Below are positions 1 to 6,165 of a stretch of 6,165 nucleotides of DNA, in pieces. The DNA is from a bacterium. Its GTDB lineage: Bacteria > BMS3Abin14. The stretch is taken from positions 1 to 6,165 of the forward strand of contig JALHUC010000061.1 of the NCBI GenBank assembly GCA_022865845.1, read 5' to 3'. Positions within the stretch are counted from its first letter, which is position 1; the number at the start of each line of letters is the position of its first letter. A model generated the notes under the pieces. That model ran no database searches. It was not told where the DNA came from and saw only the letters and a list, made by a program, of their open reading frames with translations. The translations under genes were made by a program, and so were the position numbers.

Positions 1-298
1 AAGCGTTGTTGGCTTTGTGCCCAAGGGGTGTCAGCACAAGGACCAGCAGAAAAACGGTTAACGCCAGCAGCCCGATCACGCTCCTCTGCCATACTTCGTA
101 AGGAATGGCTGCGCCAACTACCAGGGCCAGGATCCCAACAACGAGGAAAAAGATCTGCCGCTTGAAATAGTAATAGCCGTCACCCCCGTGTTCCATGTCA
201 GCTCGAACCGCGCTTGCCGAAAAAATGATCACCGTTCCAAGGATCGCCAGCGCAAGGACGGCAACGACCAGGGTAGGATCAAGTCTCAGATGTCTCAT
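1..298 (-). CDS. ftsW: FtsW, septal peptidoglycan glycosyltransferase (SEDS family), N-terminal fragment
   Basis: Only the first 99 residues are present; the gene runs off the left edge. It starts at an ATG at 298 whose last bases overlap the murD stop codon (ATGA). SEDS proteins polymerise lipid II glycan strands at the septum together with a partner class B PBP. Visible features are a short cytoplasmic N-terminus, a first membrane helix at about residues 8-28 ending in the family's SAS motif (27-29), a loop, then FKRQ (45-48) leading into helix 2 (about 47-66) and helix 3 (about 73-90). The fragment ends at PLGHKANNA, where relatives usually have a Gly-rich stretch ending NGA(R)RW, so it stops just before that conserved block. 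Its position directly after murD is typical of ftsW in dcw clusters and favours it over rodA or spoVE. No strong Shine-Dalgarno precedes the ATG, so translation probably depends on ribosomes finishing murD. Confidence 0.93.
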   Translation of the reverse strand, partial: MRHLRLDPTLVVAVLALAILGTVIIFSASAVRADMEHGGDGYYYFKRQIFFLVVGILALVVGAAIPYEVWQRSVIGLLALTVFLLVLVLTPLGHKANNA

Positions 299-1695
299 CG
301 CACCAACCCGATATATTTCCTGGCCGCCTCTTTGAAAACGCGCCCTCGTTCCTCGTACCCGCTGAACATGTCAAAGCTCGAACACGCGGGCGAAAAGAGG
401 ATCTCGCTTCCTGACCTTGCACGTTGAACCGCTACCCTCATCGCCTCGTCAAGAGTACTGACCTCCACGATGTTCGCGGCCCCTTCAAACGCTGCTTTCA
501 TCCTTTTCGCAGCCTCACCGATGAGGATCAAATGAGTCACTTTTCGCCGGATAACCTTCTCCAGGTGCTCATAGGAGGTCCCCTTGTCCTTCCCGCCGAG
601 GATGAGGATCACATCCCCCCCCATCCCCTCCAGGGACCTGATAGTGGCTCCTGCGTTAGTCCCCTTGGAATCGTTGTACACCGGCACGCCCCTGAAATAC
701 CCCAGCAGTTCCATCCGGTGTTCCAGACCGGAAAAACTCTGAAGCACCTTCGCCATGGCGCCCCGCCCAATCCCCATTCTGCAAGCCATTGCGGTTGCAG
801 CCAGGGCGTTCTCAAGGTTGTGGGTACCGGCAAGGGCCAGGGAACTGGCCGCTGTCACGGGGTATCCCTCACCATCTTCGCGCACTACGATCCACCCTTC
901 CTTGACAAATGCGCCCTTTGCCAGAAGATGTTTTCTACTGAAGGGGAACCGGCCTACAGGCAGATCATCTGTCACCCTCAGGACCCATTCATCGTCTTCG
1001 TTCAGAACAGCCCAGTCATTTTCATCCATCCGGGAGAAGATCCGAAGTTTAGCCCCCACGTAATCCTCGATACTGGCATGGCGGTCCAGATGATCCGGCG
1101 ACAGGTTGAGCATGGCCGCAATTGCCGGACGGAAAGCTTCTATGGATTCCAACTGAAAGCTTGAGACCTCGGCTACGATAAATTCAGGGCCTTCCTCCAC
1201 CTCAGCAAATTGAGTCACCGGCGTACCCAGGTTGCCCCCTGTTGATACACGCAGACCTTCCTCCCTGGCCATCAGGTCTAAAAGAGTAACGGTGGTGGAC
1301 TTTCCGTTGCTCCCGGTAATGGCGACCCAGGGGGCAGTGGTCAACCTGAAAGCCAGTTCCATCTCCCCCAGGACCCTGGTTCCCTTTTCTGCCGCCCTCT
1401 GAAGCACCTCAAGATCACCGGGTACTCCGGGGCTGATTATTATGAGAGGGAACCGGCTGAACAGTTCCACAGGATGTCCGCCCCAGTGAACAGTGATAGA
1501 TGGATCCAGTCGGGACAGATCCACCATGGAATCCTCACGTTTCGACTTCTCGCTGATCTGAACCGCACACCCCATCCGGGCAAGCAGGTTGGCAGCCGAG
1601 ATACCCGAACTCCCAAGGCCCACCACAAGAACGGGGCGACCCCCGCCCAGGAGCGCTATGAGAGGATCGTTTATGTCACGAAACGTTACGCCCAC
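295..1695 (-). CDS. murD: MurD, UDP-N-acetylmuramoyl-L-alanine--D-glutamate ligase
   Basis: Cytoplasmic ATP-dependent ligase that adds D-glutamate to UDP-MurNAc-L-Ala. The 466-residue length is slightly above the usual 440-460. The N-terminal Rossmann-like UDP-binding domain carries VGLGSSG (about 25-31). The central ATPase domain has the P-loop GSNGKST (128-134), AEVSSFQLE (175-183) with the Mg-binding Glu176, NLSPDHLDRH (197-206), and YVGAKLRIF with Lys216 at the position of the carbamylated lysine. The C-terminal ligase domain has HRME (326-329), NDSKGTN (341-347), LGGKDKG (366-372) and SPACSSFDMF (435-444), which corresponds to the D-Glu-binding segment of E. coli MurD. All expected catalytic residues are present. 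The start is GTG at 1695, 3 nt after the mraY stop; no ATG lies between it and the Rossmann motif, and AAGGTGA sits just upstream. This start gives roughly 10 more residues before the first beta strand than E. coli MurD has. The 3' end overlaps ftsW by 4 nt. Confidence 0.97.
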   Translation of the reverse strand: MGVTFRDINDPLIALLGGGRPVLVVGLGSSGISAANLLARMGCAVQISEKSKREDSMVDLSRLDPSITVHWGGHPVELFSRFPLIIISPGVPGDLEVLQRAAEKGTRVLGEMELAFRLTTAPWVAITGSNGKSTTVTLLDLMAREEGLRVSTGGNLGTPVTQFAEVEEGPEFIVAEVSSFQLESIEAFRPAIAAMLNLSPDHLDRHASIEDYVGAKLRIFSRMDENDWAVLNEDDEWVLRVTDDLPVGRFPFSRKHLLAKGAFVKEGWIVVREDGEGYPVTAASSLALAGTHNLENALAATAMACRMGIGRGAMAKVLQSFSGLEHRMELLGYFRGVPVYNDSKGTNAGATIRSLEGMGGDVILILGGKDKGTSYEHLEKVIRRKVTHLILIGEAAKRMKAAFEGAANIVEVSTLDEAMRVAVQRARSGSEILFSPACSSFDMFSGYEERGRVFKEAARKYIGLVR

Positions 1696-1698
1696 AGG

Positions 1699-1705
1699 TC
1701 ACCTT
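1699..1705 (-). promoter_or_regulatory. Ribosome binding site for murD overlapping the mraY stop codon
   Basis: AAGGTGA ends 3 nt before the murD GTG, and its last three bases are the mraY TGA stop. GGTGA pairs with the usual 16S 3' end (TCACC). The match supports the GTG at 1695 as the real start and implies that termination of mraY and initiation of murD are coupled. Confidence 0.7.
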
Positions 1706-2781
1706 AGCTTCAGTGTGCTCAGTGATACGAGCACCAGTATTATGGAAATGATCCAGAAACGGACAATGATCTGAGGCTCCGGCCAGCCTTTTTTCTCAAA
1801 ATGGTGATGCAGCGGCGCCATAAGAAAAACCCGTTTACCGAAAATCCGGAAACTGATGACCTGGATGATGACACTCATAGTCTCCACAACGAAGAGGCCG
1901 CCAGCCAGAACAAGAAGAATCTCGTGCTTGGATACGACGGCCAGCAGACCAAGGGCAGCTCCAAGGGAAAGGGAACCTATATCCCCCATGAAAACCTGCG
2001 CTGGATAGGTATTGAACCACAGGAAACCAAGGCTTGCGCCCACCATGGCTCCCGCGAAAACCGCCAACTCTCCGGCTTCGGGTATAAAGACGATCTGCAG
2101 GTACTCGGCGAACCTGGCATGGCCCGACAGGTAAATGAGCAGTGCGAACGCTCCAGACGCAAACATGATGGGCCCTATGGCCAGGCCATCAAGACCGTCG
2201 GTGAGGTTCACCCCGTTGGAGGTACCGATAATAACGAGGATAACGAAGGGGATGTAGATCCAGCCGAGGTCAACCAGGGCATCCTTATAAAAAGGCAGCT
2301 GCAGGTGGTGTCCCCACTGCCCTGAGGGGAACGCATAAAGGTAAAAAGCCACAACCCCAGCCATCAAAACCTGGAGGCTGAACTTGGTTCGGATTGTGAG
2401 GCCCTTCCTTTTTTTCCCGTAGACTTTCATCAGGTCGTCCACCAGGCCCAAAAGCCCGAAACCGGCAAAGGTGGCAAGAACGATCCATACCATCCTGTTG
2501 GACAGATCCGACCAGAGGAGGGTGGAGATCGATATGGCAAGGAGGATCAACAGGCCTCCCATGGTAGGAACATCTGCTTTGAGAACGTGCCCCTCGGGGA
2601 GATACTCCCTCACATAGTTGCCGGGCTGGACCGTTTTAAGACGTCCTATGACCCAGGGTCCCAGGATAAAGCTGAGTCCCAGAGCGGTGAGCACAGAAAG
2701 AGCCGTCCGGAAGGTAATGTAGCGGAACACATCAAAACCCGGGTCCACGGTTCTTAAATGCATGAAAAGCTTATAGAGCAA
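1699..2781 (-). CDS. mraY: MraY, phospho-N-acetylmuramoyl-pentapeptide transferase
   Basis: Integral inner-membrane enzyme that transfers phospho-MurNAc-pentapeptide from UDP to undecaprenyl phosphate, forming lipid I. At 360 residues it equals the E. coli protein and is similar to it from the first to the last residues (ends STLKLR; E. coli ends ATLKVR). Visible motifs are PTMGG (72-76), the catalytic VDDLMK with Asp115-Asp116, NLTDGLDG (192-199), FNTYPAQVFMGDIGSL (256-271) with the essential Asp267, and APLHHHFEKKGWPE (322-335) holding the HHH cluster. About ten hydrophobic segments are apparent, including about 25-45, 74-91, 97-114, 134-152, 173-189, 236-255, 288-308 and 338-357. The start is TTG at 2781, adjoining the murF TAG stop and preceded by a strong GGGAGGAG. 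An in-frame ATG at 2763 (codon 7) would drop six residues that align with the E. coli N-terminus and would place the SD too far away. Confidence 0.98.
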   Translation of the reverse strand: MLYKLFMHLRTVDPGFDVFRYITFRTALSVLTALGLSFILGPWVIGRLKTVQPGNYVREYLPEGHVLKADVPTMGGLLILLAISISTLLWSDLSNRMVWIVLATFAGFGLLGLVDDLMKVYGKKRKGLTIRTKFSLQVLMAGVVAFYLYAFPSGQWGHHLQLPFYKDALVDLGWIYIPFVILVIIGTSNGVNLTDGLDGLAIGPIMFASGAFALLIYLSGHARFAEYLQIVFIPEAGELAVFAGAMVGASLGFLWFNTYPAQVFMGDIGSLSLGAALGLLAVVSKHEILLVLAGGLFVVETMSVIIQVISFRIFGKRVFLMAPLHHHFEKKGWPEPQIIVRFWIISIILVLVSLSTLKLR

Positions 2782-4203
2782 CTAAACTCCTCCCGAGCTG
2801 ACTTTGTTGTCGTCAAAGGGTTTGCCAAAGTGTTCCAGAATCTGCTCCATTTTCGCGGCCCTTGAACCTTTGAAAAGCACCCACACACCGTCGGTAAGAA
2901 GAGGTTCAATGGAGAGGGCCGCCTCATCGTTGTCCCCGCACTCGGTGATCCTCGACAGATCCATCCCCCCTGCACGGGCACCTTCTGCTATAAGGTGGGC
3001 GGCAGGCCCTACCGCAATCAGGTAATCTATTCCCAACCGGGCTGCATCGCTTCCTGCCAGAGTGTGGCCTGCCTCGAAAAAATCACCCAGCTCCTTCATC
3101 TCCCCCAGGACGGCCACAGTGACTCCTACCTGGTTGAACTGGGCCAGGCTCGCCAGGGCTGCCTGGACCGACAGGGGGTTCGCGTTGTAGGTATCGTCAA
3201 TAAAGTGAACACCGGGAAACGGTGAACTTATCTCTCCACGCCCGTCTGCAGGCCTCCAGGCGCTCAGCCCGGCCACCATCTTTTCAACTGACACCTTGAG
3301 GGGCAGTGTCGAGGCCACCGCGGCAAGAGCGTTCTCCACGAAATGTCTTCCGAACCCTCTTAAATTGACCCTCTCCTTTCCCGACGGTAAGGTAAGGATG
3401 AACGACGTCTCCTCTTCAGACAAGATGATCCCTTCCGCTGTCACATCCCCCGATCCGATACCGTAAGTGATCACATCGCACGCCACATTTTTATGAAAAC
3501 CAGCCTGGTTCGGATCATCCGCGTTGAGGGCACACCAGCCCGACGCCGGGATCTCTTCCAGAACCGACCTTTTTTCGGCCACCAGACTCTCAGAGGATTT
3601 GAAACCCTCAAGGTGGGCCCAACCGATACGGGTTATTACCGCGGCCACCGGCTTCAGAAGTGACGTGAGATACCGCACCTCCCCCGGGAGGTTGGCTCCG
3701 ATCTCAAGAACTGCATATTTGTGATAGTCGGCAAGTTCCAACAGGGAAAGAGGAAGGCCGACCTGGTTGTTGAAATTGCCAGACGTTTTCAGGCAGGGCC
3801 CTGTTGTGGAGAGAATACTTGCCATCATCTCCTTGGTGGTGGTTTTACCCACACTCCCTACCACAGCCAACACCGGCAAAGTGTGACGATCACGCCAATA
3901 GGACGCCAGGGATTGCAGGGCCTTCAAGGTATCCTCCACAACGATCACGGGAACCGGGGCCAACTTCACCTTGTCGGAAGCGGCCTTCCTGTCAATAACC
4001 GTCAGCGCCGCACCTTTCCCGGCTGCCTCCCTCAGGTGATCATGACCATCGTGGAATTCACCCCTCAGGGCGAAGAAAACCTCTCCTGCCTTTACAGTCC
4101 GGCTGTCAATAGACACTCCGGTGAACAGTTGGGCGCCCACCGCGCTGCTGATCAGTGAGCCCCCCGTTCCACCGAGAATGTCTTTAAGATGAAACTGGAT
4201 CAA
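2782..4203 (-). CDS. murF: MurF, UDP-N-acetylmuramoyl-tripeptide--D-alanyl-D-alanine ligase
   Basis: Cytoplasmic Mur ligase that adds D-Ala-D-Ala to UDP-MurNAc-tripeptide, completing the pentapeptide that MraY uses. At 473 residues it is a little longer than E. coli MurF (452). The N-terminal domain has SIDSR (31-35) and the FFALRGEFHDGHD segment (43-55). The ATPase domain has the P-loop GSVGKTTTKE (116-125), NFNNQVGLPLSLL (143-155), LEIGAN (166-171), GWAHLEGF (194-201) and Lys211 in AEKRSV, the likely carbamylated lysine. The C-terminal domain has NALAA (291-295), IDDTYNANP (335-343), LGEMKELG (366-373) and LFKGSRAAKME (443-453). The start is TTG at 4203, overlapping the murE stop as TTGA. 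It gives a family-like N-terminus (MIQFHLKDIL), there is no Met before residue 126, and GGGTGAG lies just upstream. A short, polar C-terminal tail (about 462-473) follows the last conserved motif and contains the mraY ribosome binding site at nucleotide level. Confidence 0.97.
   Translation of the reverse strand: MIQFHLKDILGGTGGSLISSAVGAQLFTGVSIDSRTVKAGEVFFALRGEFHDGHDHLREAAGKGAALTVIDRKAASDKVKLAPVPVIVVEDTLKALQSLASYWRDRHTLPVLAVVGSVGKTTTKEMMASILSTTGPCLKTSGNFNNQVGLPLSLLELADYHKYAVLEIGANLPGEVRYLTSLLKPVAAVITRIGWAHLEGFKSSESLVAEKRSVLEEIPASGWCALNADDPNQAGFHKNVACDVITYGIGSGDVTAEGIILSEEETSFILTLPSGKERVNLRGFGRHFVENALAAVASTLPLKVSVEKMVAGLSAWRPADGRGEISSPFPGVHFIDDTYNANPLSVQAALASLAQFNQVGVTVAVLGEMKELGDFFEAGHTLAGSDAARLGIDYLIAVGPAAHLIAEGARAGGMDLSRITECGDNDEAALSIEPLLTDGVWVLFKGSRAAKMEQILEHFGKPFDDNKVSSGGV
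2787..2794 (-). promoter_or_regulatory. Strong Shine-Dalgarno for mraY inside the murF 3' end
   Basis: GGGAGGAG, spanning the last codons of murF, ends 5 nt before the mraY TTG. It is the strongest SD in the window and decides the start in favour of TTG at 2781 over the internal ATG at 2763. It also encodes the Gly-Gly of the murF C-terminal tail (SSGGV). Confidence 0.8.
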
Positions 4204-5666
4204 AGTTTCTCACCCATAACTTTCTCTATGGCCAGGGCCAGTTCATCCACATCGGAAAAGGGAAGAACCCGTTCTCCGATGATCTGATAATTTTCATGGC
4301 CCTTACCAGCCACTACCACCATGTCCCCCGGTTTGGCTTCTCTTACAGCACGGTCAATGGCAGTTCTCCTGTCCGTGATCCTTTCCACCGCCCCTGAGGG
4401 CGCGTCGATACCCGCCATGATGTCGTCTATGATGGACTCGGGGTCCTCACTCCTGGGGTTGTCCGAGGATATGAAAAGGATGTCTGACAGGCGAGCTGCC
4501 GCCTGTCCCATGAGCGGCCTTTTACTGGCATCCCGGTCCCCGCCGCAGCCAAGCACCGTGATGACACGCCCAACGGTGATCGCTCTGGCGTTTTCAAGAA
4601 TGTTCTGGACGGCATCGGGGGTGTGGGCGTAGTCGACAACCGCGGAAAACGGCTGTCCTCTGTCCACATTCTCGAACCTGCCAGGCACCCTTTTAACCGA
4701 CGACAACCCCTTGGTGATGGTATCGATATCCAGACCCAACAGACCGCAGGAGGCCACGGCCGCCATGATGTTGTAGAGGTTGAACCTGCCGGGGAGAGCC
4801 GTATTCACGTCCACCGGTCCCCAGGGGGTTTTGAGGCGGCACCTGCTGCCCCACGCTTTTACTGTTACAGCTCCTTCAGGGGATATATCCCCCTCATGCA
4901 TCCCGAATGTTAAGACCTCCGCACCCAGCTCCTGGATGAGCCGCATGCCGAAGGGATCATCCCTGTTCACCACCTTATGGCTAACTTCGCCAGACTCAAA
5001 AAGGGTGGCCTTCGCCCGGAAGTACTCCTCCATGTCTTTGTGAAAATCCAGGTGGTCCCGGGTCAGGTTCATGAACACGGCCACTTCCAGTTTCACACCT
5101 GTGACCCTGTGGAGTACGAGAGCATGGGAGGACACCTCCATGATGCAGGCACCGCAACCGTTTTGAACCATCATGTCCATAAGTCCAAAAAGATCCGGGG
5201 ATTCAGGTGTCGTCCTGGCCGCGCTGATGACCTCCCCTCCAACAAGGTACTGGACCGTTCCGATGAGCCCGGAATCGATCCCGGCCTGTTTGAGTATCCC
5301 GTGAACAAGATAGGAACTGGTGGTTTTCCCGTTGGTCCCGGTGATCCCCACTACCTTCAGTTTTGAGGATGGGTCGCCGAAAAAATTCCTCGAGGCAAGA
5401 GCCAGGGCTTTCCTGACGTTGGAGGCGGTGACATAGGTACCTTCCGGACCTTTTTCAGTTCCTTCCGGCACCAGGAATGTGGCTGCTCCCCGTCCGGCAG
5501 CATCCTCTATAAAGTTCATGCCATCCAGCTTCTCCCCCTGTACAGCAGCAAACATGTCCCCTTCCAAAACCCGGCGGGAATCATATTTGAGAGATGCCAC
5601 ATTCACCGCACTGTCTCCCAGTATTTGAATATTCTCGATACCGTTCATGACATCCTGGAGCCTCAA
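4200..5666 (-). CDS. murE: MurE, UDP-N-acetylmuramoyl-L-alanyl-D-glutamate--2,6-diaminopimelate ligase
   Basis: Cytoplasmic ligase adding the third stem-peptide residue to UDP-MurNAc-L-Ala-D-Glu. The 488-residue length is normal for the family. The N-terminal domain has YDSRRV (28-33) and GDMFAAVQG (36-44). The ATPase domain has the P-loop GITGTNGKTT (107-116), TTPESPDL (152-159), MEVSSHAL (176-183), NLTRDHLDFH (200-209) and YFRAKATLF with Lys219 as the probable carbamylated lysine. The C-terminal domain has VDYAHTPDA (344-352), GCGGDRDASKRP (373-384), DNPRSEDP (402-409) and GKGHE (454-458). The DNPR motif is the known signature of meso-diaminopimelate-adding enzymes, whereas L-Lys enzymes differ there, so meso-DAP is the predicted substrate. 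The start is taken as TTG at 5666, overlapping the upstream PBP stop as TTGA and giving a family-like MRLQDVM. An ATG at codon 7 (5648) is a possible alternative, so the start is less certain than the function. Confidence 0.97.
   Translation of the reverse strand: MRLQDVMNGIENIQILGDSAVNVASLKYDSRRVLEGDMFAAVQGEKLDGMNFIEDAAGRGAATFLVPEGTEKGPEGTYVTASNVRKALALASRNFFGDPSSKLKVVGITGTNGKTTSSYLVHGILKQAGIDSGLIGTVQYLVGGEVISAARTTPESPDLFGLMDMMVQNGCGACIMEVSSHALVLHRVTGVKLEVAVFMNLTRDHLDFHKDMEEYFRAKATLFESGEVSHKVVNRDDPFGMRLIQELGAEVLTFGMHEGDISPEGAVTVKAWGSRCRLKTPWGPVDVNTALPGRFNLYNIMAAVASCGLLGLDIDTITKGLSSVKRVPGRFENVDRGQPFSAVVDYAHTPDAVQNILENARAITVGRVITVLGCGGDRDASKRPLMGQAAARLSDILFISSDNPRSEDPESIIDDIMAGIDAPSGAVERITDRRTAIDRAVREAKPGDMVVVAGKGHENYQIIGERVLPFSDVDELALAIEKVMGEKL
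4209..4215 (-). promoter_or_regulatory. Ribosome binding site for murF inside the murE 3' end
   Basis: GGGTGAG ends 5 nt before the murF TTG; GGTGA is complementary to the usual 16S 3' tail (TCACC). It lies in the last codons of murE and supports TTG at 4203 as the murF start. Confidence 0.6.
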
Positions 5667-6165
5667 CTGGCTGTCCTCGGAAGAAGTTCCAGAAAAACAA
5701 CGTCTTCAATAGACTTACCAGCTCCGGGGTCCTGGGCCACAACGATCCCGGACCCGGAAACATTAACCCTGGCGCCGGAGAACCCGAGGCGCGTCAGGGC
5801 TTCCCTCAGTGTCAGCCCCTTCAGGTCAGGCATAAGGGTGATATCCACTGATTCTGCAGGCGCTGTTCCGCTGACCCACCGCTCCCCATTTTCCTGACCT
5901 TCTTGGGGTATTAATTCCTGTTCCACGGCCGGAATATTCAGATATTTTAGGGTCTTGCTGACGATGTCAGCCCATATAGGCGCCGCCACCACACCCCCGT
6001 ATGTATCCTCCTTCGGTTCATCAACGATGACGATGGCGGTGATTGCCGGATTTTGTGAGGGGGCGAAACCGACGAATGATGCGATAAACGCCTCACTGGA
6101 GTAGGCGCCCTGCTTAAGATCAAACTTCTGGGCCGTGCCGGTTTTACCGGCAACCTGGAACCCCT
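5663..6165 (-). CDS. ftsI: Division-type penicillin-binding protein (FtsI/SpoVD-like transpeptidase) with C-terminal PASTA domain, 3' fragment
   Basis: The last 166 residues of a class B PBP; the 5' part lies beyond the right edge. Near the start of the fragment is VAGKTGTAQ (fragment residues 4-12), the KTG box that forms the third active-site motif of transpeptidases. It is followed by the usual end of that domain: SFVGFAP (29-35), a hydrophobic strand ITAIVIVDEP (41-50) and YGGVVAAPIWADIV (55-68). An acidic, Gln/Glu-rich linker (about 80-105) leads to a single PASTA domain (about 109-162) with MPDLKGLTLREAL (111-123), a GSG turn and VVAQDPGAGKSI (141-152). The SxxK and SxN motifs are not in the window. 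The position immediately before murE is where ftsI sits in dcw clusters, indicating the septal cross-linking enzyme that partners FtsW. FtsI versus SpoVD naming cannot be settled from the fragment. The stop overlaps the murE start. Confidence 0.93.
   Translation of the reverse strand, partial: GFQVAGKTGTAQKFDLKQGAYSSEAFIASFVGFAPSQNPAITAIVIVDEPKEDTYGGVVAAPIWADIVSKTLKYLNIPAVEQELIPQEGQENGERWVSGTAPAESVDITLMPDLKGLTLREALTRLGFSGARVNVSGSGIVVAQDPGAGKSIEDVVFLELLPRTAS
5675..5678 (-). promoter_or_regulatory. Probable ribosome binding site for murE inside the PBP 3' end
   Basis: GAGG with an 8-nt spacer to the murE TTG at 5666. It is short but well placed and lies within the last codons of the upstream PBP gene. 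A competing AGGA lies 4 nt before the internal ATG at 5648, so this site only moderately favours the TTG. Confidence 0.45.

Noticed and set aside
424..1164. 246-codon open frame on the plus strand opposite murD
   Set aside because: It lies wholly antisense to a fully conserved MurD, its translation is rich in His/Pro/Cys with no recognisable domain, and such frames are common opposite GC-rich genes.
1801..2325. 174-codon open frame on the plus strand opposite mraY
   Set aside because: Very polar, low-complexity product antisense to a conserved membrane protein; best explained as the complement of hydrophobic codons.
2761..2763. Internal ATG (codon 7) as an alternative mraY start
   Set aside because: The SD would be over 20 nt away, and the first six residues from the TTG align with the E. 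coli MraY N-terminus and give the exact family length.
3721..4158. 145-codon open frame on the plus strand opposite murF
   Set aside because: Antisense to conserved MurF ATPase motifs, no recognisable domain and no sign of its own regulation.
5646..5648. Internal ATG (codon 7) as an alternative murE start
   Set aside because: Not excluded, but the TTG at 5666 has a GAGG at good spacing, gives the usual MurE N-terminal segment and fits the overlap pattern of the neighbouring junctions.
1..6165. A novel system, mobile element, CRISPR array, RNA gene, promoter or terminator
   Set aside because: The window is filled end to end by six co-oriented, well-known cell wall genes with no intergenic room. 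I saw no direct or inverted repeat structure, terminator hairpin with T tract, or tRNA-like fold.

Overview
The window is a compact piece of the division and cell wall (dcw) cluster of a bacterium, read entirely on the minus strand. In transcription order (right to left) it holds the 3' end of a division-type penicillin-binding protein with a C-terminal PASTA domain (ftsI-like), then complete murE, murF, mraY and murD, then the 5' end of ftsW. This is the classical dcw order. Both end genes are cut by the window edges. There is no intergenic stretch longer than a few bases, and I see no RNA gene, mobile element, repeat array, promoter or terminator.

The genes form a pathway. MurD adds D-Glu to UDP-MurNAc-L-Ala, MurE adds the third residue (its DNPR motif predicts meso-diaminopimelate), and MurF adds D-Ala-D-Ala. 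MraY then moves the phospho-MurNAc-pentapeptide onto undecaprenyl phosphate to make lipid I. After MurG (outside the window) makes lipid II, the FtsW glycosyltransferase and the FtsI-type transpeptidase use it for septal wall synthesis. All key catalytic motifs in the four complete proteins look intact.

The organism is probably a diderm, DAP-type bacterium. MraY is the same length as the E. coli protein and very similar to it along its whole length, MurE carries the meso-DAP signature, and base composition looks moderately GC-rich (by eye, not counted). A division PBP with a PASTA domain in a proteobacterial-style dcw cluster recalls the former Deltaproteobacteria (Desulfobacterota/Desulfuromonadota). 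That placement is an inference only.

The most notable feature is the wiring of translation. Each downstream gene starts within, or within 3 nt of, the stop codon of the gene before it. Four of the five visible starts are not ATG (murE TTG, murF TTG, mraY TTG, murD GTG); only ftsW uses ATG. Several Shine-Dalgarno sequences lie inside the last codons of the preceding gene. I found no sign of a previously undescribed system; this is an ordinary core-genome region.
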